The position numbers and the translations under genes are program-made. From NCBI GenBank assembly GCA_003646745.1, contig QMLM01000010.1, positions 1 to 16,626 of the forward strand: 16,626 bases of DNA, in the 5' to 3' direction. Origin of the DNA: Deltaproteobacteria bacterium (GTDB taxonomy: Bacteria; Desulfobacterota; B13-G15; RBG-16-54-18). Below are positions 6,249-12,710 of this stretch, piece after piece (the stretch's first letter is position 1; every line of letters starts with the position of its first letter). The notes under the pieces were generated by a model. It saw nothing but the letters and a program-made list of their open reading frames with translations. It made no database searches and had not been told where the DNA came from.

Positions 6249-7937
6249 GTGGATACAGCAAGTAAATATACGCTAGAAGGTCTAAAGGTAAACAGAGGGC
6301 AGCAGGAGTGTACTTTTACCCGTTTTGAACAGATGTGCCAGCGATATCCCCACAGGGCCGCAATAATTTATTTGGGCGAGACCTTTACCTACTCTCAACT
6401 GAAGGAGCTTATAGACCGCTTCGCCACCGCTCTGTACGATTTGGGTGTGGGCCACCAAGACAAGGTTATGATCTATACACCCAATTGCCCCCAATGGATC
6501 ATTGCCAATTTTGCCATCAATAAGATTGGAGCGGTGGTGGTCCCCGTTTCCCCCATTTATACGGCCTTTGAGGTAGAGTATATGCTCAACGACGCCCAAG
6601 TGGAGACACTGATATGTACGGACACCAATTATGGCTATGTAAAAGAGGTTTTTCCCAAGACCCCTTTGAAAAAAGTAATCGTTACCAATCTGACCGACCT
6701 TCTGCCCATATGGAAGAGGACGGTGGGATATCTCTTTGACAAAATCCCTGGGGGAAAGGTGGAGCGTGGGGAGGGAGTCTATTTTTTCAAGGAACTCATA
6801 AAGAAATATTCTGCCACCCCCCCTTCGATATCCATAGACCCATGGCTAGATTTGGCATATATCATGTACACCGGCGGCACCACAGGTTTCCCCAAAGGGG
6901 TGCCAGGGAATCACATGGGAGAGGTCTCCTATATAAATGACTTTATGGACGATGTGATCAGAGGCTATATCAGAGAGGGTGAAGACGTTATTTTAATGGT
7001 AAATCCCCTTTTTCACATCATGGCCAAGGGTTTTGCCATTGCCTCAGGTTTCAACTACGGGAATACGATTGTACTTATGCCTGTACCTGTAATAGATGTT
7101 GTCCTCTCGGCCATTGAAAAGTATAAGGTTAGATGGATGTTGGGGGTTCCGGCCCTTTACAGGATGATCCTTGAAAACGACAGAATAGATCTTTATGACT
7201 TGGGTTCCCTTCGCTATTGTTATTGTGGAGGAGATGTCTTACCCGTTGAGGTCTTCAATAGGTGGAGGGAAAGATACGGTATCTCCATTTACCAGGTCTA
7301 CGGCTCCACTGAGGCAGGTCATGTCTCCTATAGCAGGCTTGATAGAGAGCCAGCGCCCACCAATGTCGGCCATCCCCTGAAATCTAGAAGATGTTTAGTG
7401 ATAGATCCTGATACGTTGAAGGTCCTTCCCCAGGGGGAAGTAGGGGAACTTTTGGTCACTTCAGATTATACCATTAAAAGTTACTGGAACAAACCTGAGG
7501 AGACCGAGAGATCTTACGTACAACTCAATGGAGAAATCTATTATCGAATGGGCGATTTTGTTCGCTTAGATGAGCAGGGACAAATAGAGTTTGTGGAAAG
7601 GACAGCAGATATCATAAAATATAAGGCCTACAGGGTCTCTGCTTCGGAAGTTGAAGCGGTCCTGCAAGATCATCCGACAGTTATAGGGGCGTGTGTTGTA
7701 GGAGTACCCGATCCAAAGGTGGGTGAGCGGATAAAGGCCATTGTCGTGATGAAGGAAGATGCTAGGGGGGTGGGTGCATCGGAGCTGATCAGGTGGTGCC
7801 GGGAAAGGCTTGCCTCCTACAAAGTGCCACAATATATAGAGTTCAGGGATATGTTGCCGAAGTCCAAAGTAGGGAAGCTTCTGCGTCGTGAGATAAGGGA
7901 GGAAGAGCGCAGGAGAATGGAAAAGGAAAAGAGGTAA
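6249..7937 (+). CDS. AMP-forming acyl-CoA synthetase (FadD-like carboxylate-CoA ligase)
   Basis: A 562-residue member of the adenylate-forming superfamily. Such enzymes activate a carboxylic acid with ATP to an acyl-AMP and transfer it to CoA. Core motifs are intact: phosphate-binding YTGGTTGFPKG (207-217), YGSTEAGH (351-358), YRMGDFVRLDEQG (432-444, ribose-binding D436) and the C-terminal catalytic lysine K543 in PKSKVGKLLRRE. In the hinge region the usual KYKGYRV glycine is alanine (KYKAYRV, 457-463). It starts at GTG 6249, 8 nt after livF; no strong Shine-Dalgarno is visible, so translation may be coupled to livF. Placement as the last gene of the transporter operon suggests it activates the imported compound. 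Chain length or aromatic preference cannot be told. Confidence 0.9.
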   Translation: MDTASKYTLEGLKVNRGQQECTFTRFEQMCQRYPHRAAIIYLGETFTYSQLKELIDRFATALYDLGVGHQDKVMIYTPNCPQWIIANFAINKIGAVVVPVSPIYTAFEVEYMLNDAQVETLICTDTNYGYVKEVFPKTPLKKVIVTNLTDLLPIWKRTVGYLFDKIPGGKVERGEGVYFFKELIKKYSATPPSISIDPWLDLAYIMYTGGTTGFPKGVPGNHMGEVSYINDFMDDVIRGYIREGEDVILMVNPLFHIMAKGFAIASGFNYGNTIVLMPVPVIDVVLSAIEKYKVRWMLGVPALYRMILENDRIDLYDLGSLRYCYCGGDVLPVEVFNRWRERYGISIYQVYGSTEAGHVSYSRLDREPAPTNVGHPLKSRRCLVIDPDTLKVLPQGEVGELLVTSDYTIKSYWNKPEETERSYVQLNGEIYYRMGDFVRLDEQGQIEFVERTADIIKYKAYRVSASEVEAVLQDHPTVIGACVVGVPDPKVGERIKAIVVMKEDARGVGASELIRWCRERLASYKVPQYIEFRDMLPKSKVGKLLRREIREEERRRMEKEKR

Positions 7938-7955
7938 AGGTAGTAAGCCTCCTTA

Positions 7956-9155
7956 TTATATTTCTATTAATTCTTCAGGTGCCAGAGTGAGTTTTTCCAC
8001 TCCTTTCTCACCCACCATAAAGGTGTTCTCCACACCTACAGCACCCTCTGCGGGAAAAACCATCTTGGGCTCGAGGGCGAAGGTCATCCCCACCTCTAGA
8101 GGATAATCATGCCCTTGGGCGATAAAGGGGTATTCATCGATCTCTAGGCCTATACCGTGTCCGATGAAACGGGTCTTATGATTTGGGGGGCCCATAAAGT
8201 ATTTTTCATATCCCAACTTTCTAGCCAGCTCCCACCCCTTTTGAAAGAGCTTTTGGCAGGAGATTCCAGCTGCAGCCAAGGATACTACCTCCGCCTCTAT
8301 CCGGCGTGTGGCCAAAAGGGCATCTTTAAACCTCTTTGGTAGTTTTCCTAAGCAGAATATCCTGGTCTCATCCACCTGATAGCCGCAGTAGCAGACCCCG
8401 AAGTCGATGAGAATGGGTTCATGGGCTCTGATCGGTTTTAGGCTTGCTCCTACTGGAAAGGCGGGGGAGAGACCAATTCCTCCCATAGGGGCGTCAATAT
8501 AGCTCAACATTCCCCCGGCACAACCACTTAGCACATGCCAGGAGAAGGCCTCGAAATTGAAGGCCCTCATCCGTAGGTAGCTCTGATGTCCGTGGCGCAT
8601 GGCCACCTCTTCCAAGATCCCAGCTAGCTCTATCTCTCTCATCCCCTCTTTGAGCACCTTGGGCACCTCGGCGTAGACAAGCTGTCCAATTTCCCCCGCC
8701 CTTTTCATCAGATCGATCTCATAGGGCGATTTTATCTTTCTGACGTCCATGATTAGGGGTGATGAGTCGACGATCTCAACCCCGGAAAATATCCCCTGCA
8801 GGCGCAGATATTCCCTGGCCGGAAGGACATCTAGTTCTATTCCAATCCTTTTCGGAATTGAGCCATAGAGGTCATTCAGCACAGTGGGAACCTCTCTCCA
8901 AGAATTCAGTGGAATCACCTCCTTCAGAGCCGATTCCCCTTTGGCCCGCTCGATGTCTCTCTTTACCATTAAGATCTCTTCTCCTTCCACGGGGACAAAT
9001 AACAGGGCCTTTTGCATGGTTCCGGAAAAATACAGCAGGTCCACATTTTGGACAACAAGGACTGCCTCCCACCCTTTTTTCTTCATCCTTTGCCTTAATT
9101 TATTTAACCTCCTCTTTATCTCCTCTTTGGGGAGATAGTCATAATATTTCTTCAC
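7956..9155 (-). CDS. M24-family metallopeptidase (Xaa-Pro aminopeptidase-like)
   Basis: A 399-residue, two-domain 'pita-bread' protein with a creatinase-type N-terminal domain to about residue 135 and a catalytic domain after KSPYEIDLMKRA. The five dinuclear-metal ligands are present: D251 in LIDFG, D262 in QVDETRIF, H333 in GHGIGLEIDEYP, E362 in ALEPKMV and E376 in VENTF. This matches the prolidase/Xaa-Pro aminopeptidase branch (M24B), cleaving an N-terminal residue before proline; creatinase-type activities share the fold and cannot be excluded. No signal peptide is seen, so it is probably cytoplasmic. The start is GTG 9153-9155 with AAAGGGA just upstream. It is convergent with the acyl-CoA synthetase (18 nt between stops) and divergent from the PATAN gene, so it is probably transcribed alone. 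Confidence 0.9.
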   Translation of the reverse strand: MKKYYDYLPKEEIKRRLNKLRQRMKKKGWEAVLVVQNVDLLYFSGTMQKALLFVPVEGEEILMVKRDIERAKGESALKEVIPLNSWREVPTVLNDLYGSIPKRIGIELDVLPAREYLRLQGIFSGVEIVDSSPLIMDVRKIKSPYEIDLMKRAGEIGQLVYAEVPKVLKEGMREIELAGILEEVAMRHGHQSYLRMRAFNFEAFSWHVLSGCAGGMLSYIDAPMGGIGLSPAFPVGASLKPIRAHEPILIDFGVCYCGYQVDETRIFCLGKLPKRFKDALLATRRIEAEVVSLAAAGISCQKLFQKGWELARKLGYEKYFMGPPNHKTRFIGHGIGLEIDEYPFIAQGHDYPLEVGMTFALEPKMVFPAEGAVGVENTFMVGEKGVEKLTLAPEELIEI

Positions 9156-9190
9156 TGTCCCTTTCTCTCTCTCAGATTTTTTAGAGGAAA

Positions 9191-9219
9191 GAGATAACCC
9201 CTCTTGTTATTTTTGTCAA
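9191..9219 (-). promoter_or_regulatory. Candidate sigma70 promoter for the M24 peptidase gene
   Basis: On the minus strand there is a perfect -35 TTGACA (9214-9219), a 17-bp spacer and a weak -10 TATCTC (9191-9196). The predicted start would be near 9184, leaving a leader of about 28 nt before the GTG start. The -10 matches only three consensus positions, so this is tentative. Confidence 0.4.
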
Positions 9220-9273
9220 ACCTTTTCTATAAAGGAGAGGATGATGTAATTTTTGTAAATTAACGCTTAATTG

Positions 9274-9301
9274 TTGACAAAAAGGAGGTGTAAATGATAA
9301 T
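9274..9301 (+). promoter_or_regulatory. Strong candidate sigma70 promoter for the PATAN gene
   Basis: Perfect -35 TTGACA (9274-9279), a 16-bp spacer and -10 GATAAT (9296-9301), preceded by AT-rich sequence (9247-9270) that could act as an UP element. Transcription would start near 9308, leaving a leader of about 75 nt before the TTG start at 9382. It is the best promoter match in the window. It is divergent from the minus-strand promoter about 55 bp away, so a regulator binding between them could affect both genes. Confidence 0.65.
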
Positions 9302-9367
9302 TTAAGACGGTTTTTTTGTCGCATGTAGAGAAGACCCTTATGCATCAGGGAAAAGAAGTTTTTATTT

Positions 9368-9379
9368 AAGGAGAGGAGG
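9368..9379 (+). promoter_or_regulatory. Extended ribosome-binding site supporting a TTG start
   Basis: AAGGAGAGGAGG lies 2-8 nt before TTG 9382, depending on which core is used. No in-frame ATG is found until residue 27 (FFMHLS), which has no comparable site, so TTG is the likely initiator of the PATAN protein. Confidence 0.65.
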
Positions 9380-9381
9380 CC

Positions 9382-10758
9382 TTGAAGAACTTGAAGAATA
9401 ACAGGGAGCAGGATTTTCAATCATTGGGGTCATCGGATTTTCCGGCGACGAAGTTCTTCATGCACCTCTCCAATGGCACGAAGTTTTTCCGCAACAAGGA
9501 GTTTGAGAAGGCCATCAGTGAGTGGGAGGAGGCTGCCAAGCTACGGCCTGATTCTGTGAGAATTAAGAGGATGCCTGGCAGCGTCCTGTTTAGGAGCAGC
9601 CTCGATGATGTCCCGTTGGTGGGCTTGCTATATGCCGTCTCATCCAACGCCCAAACAGGGGTAGCCATTGTCCGCAGTGAATATGCCTTTAAGGAGATCT
9701 TTTTTAAAGAAGGATGGATCGTCTTTGCCCGTACTACCAAATCTGAGGAGAGGATAGGCAACTTTTTGACTAAGAGAGGCCTTATTTCCCCATCCAATCT
9801 GGAAAGAATGGCGGCAAGGGCAAAGAAAGATGGGGTGAAGCTTGGCAGATTCTTGGTGATGAAGGGATTGCTTACCGAGAAAGAGCTCCATGAGTTATTG
9901 GACTTTCAGATAAAGGAGATCCTCTGCGATCTCTTTTCCTGGAAGGAGGGGGAGTTTTATTTTGCCGAAAAGGGGATAGATGAAGAGGATGAAGTAGTAA
10001 GTTATACGCCTTTGGACTTGGCCCTGCTGGCCGCTAGGAGGGCGCTGGATTTTGCTACCTTTAGGAAGATGATTCCTCACAACAAAGTGATCTTTCGTAT
10101 CCCCCCTTATATCGAGAAGGATAAGGCCAAGGTCATGGAGAAATTGGATGCCAATGAGAAGTTTATATTTTCCTTGATTGACGGAAGCCGCAATATAGAT
10201 CAATTGATCAAGTTCAGTGGCAATGACGAGATCTCTACCATAAATATCCTCTATCGCCTGGTATTAATGGGTTTGATCAAGAAATCGAGGGATATCGGTA
10301 CCTATGAAGACGTAGAGTTCAAGGAGGTTTCCAGGTTTCTGCGGACCTTTTTGGAGGTCCTCAGGCTAGTGGTGGACAGCTTGAATAAGGAGTTGGGGGC
10401 GAAGGCAAAGGATGTGCTAGACAAGGCCAGGAAGGGCCTAGGAGAGGACTACCGCAAGATATTCCATGGGATACCAATGGACAAGGATATTCCCTTGGAT
10501 GTGAACAAGGTTCTAAAGAATATCTCTCTCTATTACCCAGACCCCTCCCAGAGACTGGTTTTTATCGATGGGTTTCATGAGTTTATAAGCAATATTCTGC
10601 ATGAAATGAACCGAATTTTGGGGAAAAATGTGACCAACAGGGTTGTTTCCGAGATCGACAAGGTCAGGGTGGACATTTTTAGATTTTATACCGATTCTCC
10701 GATTAAAAGGAGGGTATTGGGGGCCTTGGACAAGATAGTGGCCCAGTTTCCAAGGTAA
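9382..10758 (+). CDS. PATAN (DUF4388) domain protein with N-terminal TPR-like repeat
   Basis: A 458-residue cytoplasmic protein without signal or membrane segments. Residues about 25-57 (GTKFFRNKEFEKAISEWEEA then AKLRPDS) look like one TPR helix pair. Residues about 64-200 (GSVLFRSSLDDVPLVGLLYA, then KEGWIVFARTTKSEERIG, then LFSWKEGEFYF) match the PATAN/DUF4388 pattern, with a middle region GLISPSNLERM...GLLTEKELHELLDFQI like the helical part of type II secretion ATPase N-terminal domains. The remaining 250 residues are mostly helical, including a likely helical DANEKFIFSLIDGSRNIDQL segment, and are of unknown fold. PATAN domains often occur with two-component and motility proteins in bacteria, but no receiver domain is present here. 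It begins a two-gene unit with a small membrane protein 32 bp downstream and has a strong promoter. Its function is unknown. Confidence 0.72.
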   Translation: MKNLKNNREQDFQSLGSSDFPATKFFMHLSNGTKFFRNKEFEKAISEWEEAAKLRPDSVRIKRMPGSVLFRSSLDDVPLVGLLYAVSSNAQTGVAIVRSEYAFKEIFFKEGWIVFARTTKSEERIGNFLTKRGLISPSNLERMAARAKKDGVKLGRFLVMKGLLTEKELHELLDFQIKEILCDLFSWKEGEFYFAEKGIDEEDEVVSYTPLDLALLAARRALDFATFRKMIPHNKVIFRIPPYIEKDKAKVMEKLDANEKFIFSLIDGSRNIDQLIKFSGNDEISTINILYRLVLMGLIKKSRDIGTYEDVEFKEVSRFLRTFLEVLRLVVDSLNKELGAKAKDVLDKARKGLGEDYRKIFHGIPMDKDIPLDVNKVLKNISLYYPDPSQRLVFIDGFHEFISNILHEMNRILGKNVTNRVVSEIDKVRVDIFRFYTDSPIKRRVLGALDKIVAQFPR

Positions 10759-10790
10759 GGATATAAAAAGACAGAAAAGGGGATTGACCT

Positions 10791-11084
10791 ATGAAGATTC
10801 CCGTTGATCTGATGGGATTGGTTCTTTTGCTTTTTTTGATGCTGACCATCTATTTAATTATCATCATCGTGTTTCTGTATGCGCGGCGGAAGTATAAAGG
10901 TGGGTTGATTGAGACGGTGATAAATCTGATTATCTGCACGGTTGGCTTTCTTTTCGTAGCCGACCTTTCGTTGTTTTTGATATACAGTTACGGCGTAAGG
11001 ATAGGGTTCACCGTCCATGTAGTCTTTAAGATTATTGCCATGGTCTTTCTCTCCATTGGGGGGATAAGGTTCTTTGAAAAATGA
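10791..11084 (+). CDS. Small three-helix membrane protein, function unknown
   Basis: A 97-residue, very hydrophobic protein with three probable membrane helices: about 8-31 (rich in Leu/Ile), 40-65 and 73-93. A basic loop ARRKYKGG (32-39) follows the first helix, which by the positive-inside rule places that loop in the cytoplasm and the N-terminus outside. No family is recognised. AAAGGGGA about 7 nt before the ATG is a good ribosome site, and the gap of 32 bp from the PATAN gene suggests one transcript, so the two proteins may work together at the membrane (inference). Length, ribosome site and clear membrane topology argue that it is a real gene. Confidence 0.75.
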   Translation: MKIPVDLMGLVLLLFLMLTIYLIIIIVFLYARRKYKGGLIETVINLIICTVGFLFVADLSLFLIYSYGVRIGFTVHVVFKIIAMVFLSIGGIRFFEK

Positions 11085-11148
11085 GATCTTCTTGGAGGCT
11101 TACGAAGTAAAACAGAAGAGATAGTCTCGATATATCATCAAAATTATG

Positions 11149-11177
11149 TTGATTTTACCCTATCTCTCCCTTAACAT
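11149..11177 (+). promoter_or_regulatory. Weak candidate promoter inside the leader
   Basis: TTGATT (11149-11154), a 17-bp spacer and TAACAT (11172-11177) each match four of six consensus positions. If used, transcription would start near 11184 inside the hairpin's 3' arm. That would provide an independent promoter for the phosphomannomutase operon and would argue against the attenuator reading. The downstream terminator would still have to be passed. Confidence 0.25.
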
Positions 11178-11223
11178 AGGGAGAGAGGGGTATATGTGGA
11201 GGAGGGAGGAAGATTACTGTTTG

Positions 11224-11259
11224 GGCCTATACCCCCAGGGGGTGTTGGCCTTTTTCTTT
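11224..11259 (+). terminator. Rho-independent terminator after the PATAN/membrane-protein unit
   Basis: GGCC (11224-11227) pairs with GGCC (11247-11250), and ATACCC(C) pairs with (G)GGGTGT above a single T-T mismatch, giving about 11 base pairs around a 3-5 nt loop. It is followed at once by TTTTTCTTT (11251-11259). This is a textbook intrinsic terminator in plus orientation. It ends the transcript of the 9382-11084 genes and, unless bypassed, separates them from the phosphomannomutase operon starting 72 nt later. Confidence 0.78.
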
Positions 11260-11317
11260 AACGCCTTTTTTGAATTGGCATTTTGACAAGGATAGTAGAA
11301 GCTCGGGAAATCCGCAT

Positions 11318-11327
11318 AAAGGAGGGG
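11318..11327 (+). promoter_or_regulatory. Ribosome-binding site fixing a GTG start for the mutase gene
   Basis: AAAGGAGGGG precedes GTG 11331 with optimal spacing. The frame stays open upstream to a TTG at 11283, but the protein from GTG begins MNPKIFREYDIRG, the normal N-terminus of the family, so the upstream 16 codons are not counted. Confidence 0.8.
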
Positions 11328-11330
11328 AAG

Positions 11331-12683
11331 GTGAATCCAAAGATCTTTCGTGAATATGATATCAGAGGGGTGGTAGGTGAGGACCTCACTGAGGAGACGG
11401 TCCGGGAGTTAGGCAGGGGCTGTGGGAGCTATTTTGCCCATCATGGGATCAGGCGGATCACTCTAGGCAGAGATTGTCGCTTGAGCTCCGGGGCCTTTCG
11501 CGATGCCCTCTTAGAGGGACTTTTAGACAGTGGAATGGAGGTTACTGATGTGGGTGTCTGTCCCACACCCCTGCTATACTTCTCCATCGTTCAGTTAGGA
11601 CAGGAGGGGGGGGTGATGATTACAGGAAGTCACAACCCTCCGGAGTTCAACGGTTTTAAGGTCTGTGTGGGGAAAGATCCTATTTATGGTGAGCAGTTGC
11701 AGAAGGTACGGGAGATCATAGAGAGAGGGGATTACGTTCAGGGCAAGGGAAGCCTATCTAACTATGACATTATTAAGGACTATCATCGATACATCTTAGC
11801 AAACATCAGGGTGGAACGAGAGATCCGTGTGGTGGTGGATGCCGGCAATGGAACGGGGGGGGTTGTGGCTGTACCCATCATGCGCGATCTTGGGTGCCAG
11901 GTGGAGGCCCTTTACTGTGAGATGGATGGCCACTTCCCTCATCATCACCCAGACCCTACTGTGGAGGAGTACCTTGTTGACCTGATCGCTAGGGTGAAGG
12001 ACACAGGTGCAGATCTGGGTATAGGCTATGACGGTGATGCTGATCGCATAGGTGTGATAGATGAGGAGGGAAGAATCGTGTGGGGGGACAAGCTGATGAT
12101 CATCTTCGCCCGCGATATCATCCAGCAGAGGGGGGGAGGGACCTTTATTGCGGAGGTGAAGTGCTCCCAGAGCCTCTATGATGAGATCGCCAAGCTTGGG
12201 GGACGGGCTATTATGTGGAAGACGGGTCACTCCCTCATCAAGGACAAGATGAAGGTGGAGGGGGCCTTGTTGGCCGGAGAGATGAGTGGTCATATGTTCT
12301 TCGCCGACCGCTACTTTGGCTTTGATGATGCCATCTATGCCTCCTGTCGACTCCTGGAGATCTTGGGCAAGACCGACAAAAAGGTCTCGGAGCTTCTAGA
12401 GGGAGTCCCCCAGACCTATGTGACCCCTGAGATCAGGATAGACTGTCCTGATGATGTAAAGTTTCAAATAGTGGAGAAGGCAAAGGGGGAGTTTCGTCAA
12501 AAGTATCCCATTATTGATGTAGATGGAGTAAGGATTCAATTCCCCGATGGCTGGGGGCTGTTGAGGGCATCAAACACCCAACCGGTCTTGGTTCTCAGGT
12601 TTGAGGCCTCTTCCAGAGAAAGGTTGCAGGAGATAAAGGGGATGGTCGAGGCGAAGGTAAAAGAGTTGATGGCGGAAATTTAA
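11331..12683 (+). CDS. manB: Phosphomannomutase/phosphoglucomutase
   Basis: A 450-residue alpha-D-phosphohexomutase that interconverts hexose 6-phosphate and 1-phosphate, supplying mannose-1-P or glucose-1-P for nucleotide sugars, cell-surface polysaccharide or storage sugar. All four active-site loops are present, numbered from the GTG start: phosphoserine loop ITGSHNP (S100), metal loop GYDGDADR (D234, D236, D238), sugar loop GEMSGH (316-321) and phosphate-binding loop RASNTQP (412-418). GEMSGH is the sugar-binding signature shared by enzymes acting on both mannose and glucose phosphates (AlgC type), so bifunctionality is likely. An HFPHHHPDPT stretch (201-210) is the usual conserved segment of the family. 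It is the first gene of a four-gene run; the preceding terminator and competing pairings may control its transcription. Confidence 0.92.
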   Translation: MNPKIFREYDIRGVVGEDLTEETVRELGRGCGSYFAHHGIRRITLGRDCRLSSGAFRDALLEGLLDSGMEVTDVGVCPTPLLYFSIVQLGQEGGVMITGSHNPPEFNGFKVCVGKDPIYGEQLQKVREIIERGDYVQGKGSLSNYDIIKDYHRYILANIRVEREIRVVVDAGNGTGGVVAVPIMRDLGCQVEALYCEMDGHFPHHHPDPTVEEYLVDLIARVKDTGADLGIGYDGDADRIGVIDEEGRIVWGDKLMIIFARDIIQQRGGGTFIAEVKCSQSLYDEIAKLGGRAIMWKTGHSLIKDKMKVEGALLAGEMSGHMFFADRYFGFDDAIYASCRLLEILGKTDKKVSELLEGVPQTYVTPEIRIDCPDDVKFQIVEKAKGEFRQKYPIIDVDGVRIQFPDGWGLLRASNTQPVLVLRFEASSRERLQEIKGMVEAKVKELMAEI

Positions 12684-12710
12684 TGAGGGAGACCGAATCT
12701 CGGGGTTAAA

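Larger units (their letters stand above)
11117..11259 (+). promoter_or_regulatory. Attenuator-like leader with mutually exclusive RNA pairings
   Basis: Five segments can pair in competing ways. A: AGAGATAG (11117-11124). B: 11156-11171. C: 11178-11194. D: TATACCCC (11228-11235). E: 11239-11250. B pairs with C in a 15-bp hairpin with one bulged A (11162) and a 6-nt loop. A is perfectly complementary to CTATCTCT inside B (11160-11167). GGGGTATA in C (11187-11194) is perfectly complementary to D. D and E form the intrinsic terminator. Thus B:C leaves the terminator intact, while A:B plus C:D would dismantle it. This is the topology of trp-type attenuators and riboswitches. The pairings are seen in sequence; regulation, and any ligand, are inference. 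The purine-rich local composition raises the chance of accidental complementarity. Confidence 0.4.

Noticed and set aside
7938..7955. Terminator between the convergent acyl-CoA synthetase and M24 peptidase genes
   Set aside because: Only short 3-4 bp complementarities are visible; no stable stem or T-run.
8759..9184. 141-codon plus-strand frame opposite the M24 peptidase gene
   Set aside because: Shadow of a strong minus-strand gene with intact metal ligands; the product is Ser/Pro/Leu-rich with no domain signs.
9281..9305. AAAGGAGGTG followed by ATG ATA ATT TAA
   Set aside because: A perfect ribosome-site look-alike, but it lies inside the promoter spacer, upstream of the predicted transcript start, and leads only to a 3-codon frame.
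11283..11311. TTGACA (11283-11288) as the -35 of a promoter for the mutase gene
   Set aside because: The best -10 at 17 bp is GGAAAT, and transcription would begin at the ribosome site itself, leaving no room for initiation.
11796..12293. 165-codon minus-strand frame opposite the mutase gene
   Set aside because: It lies wholly within a gene with all four active-site loops; no independent support.
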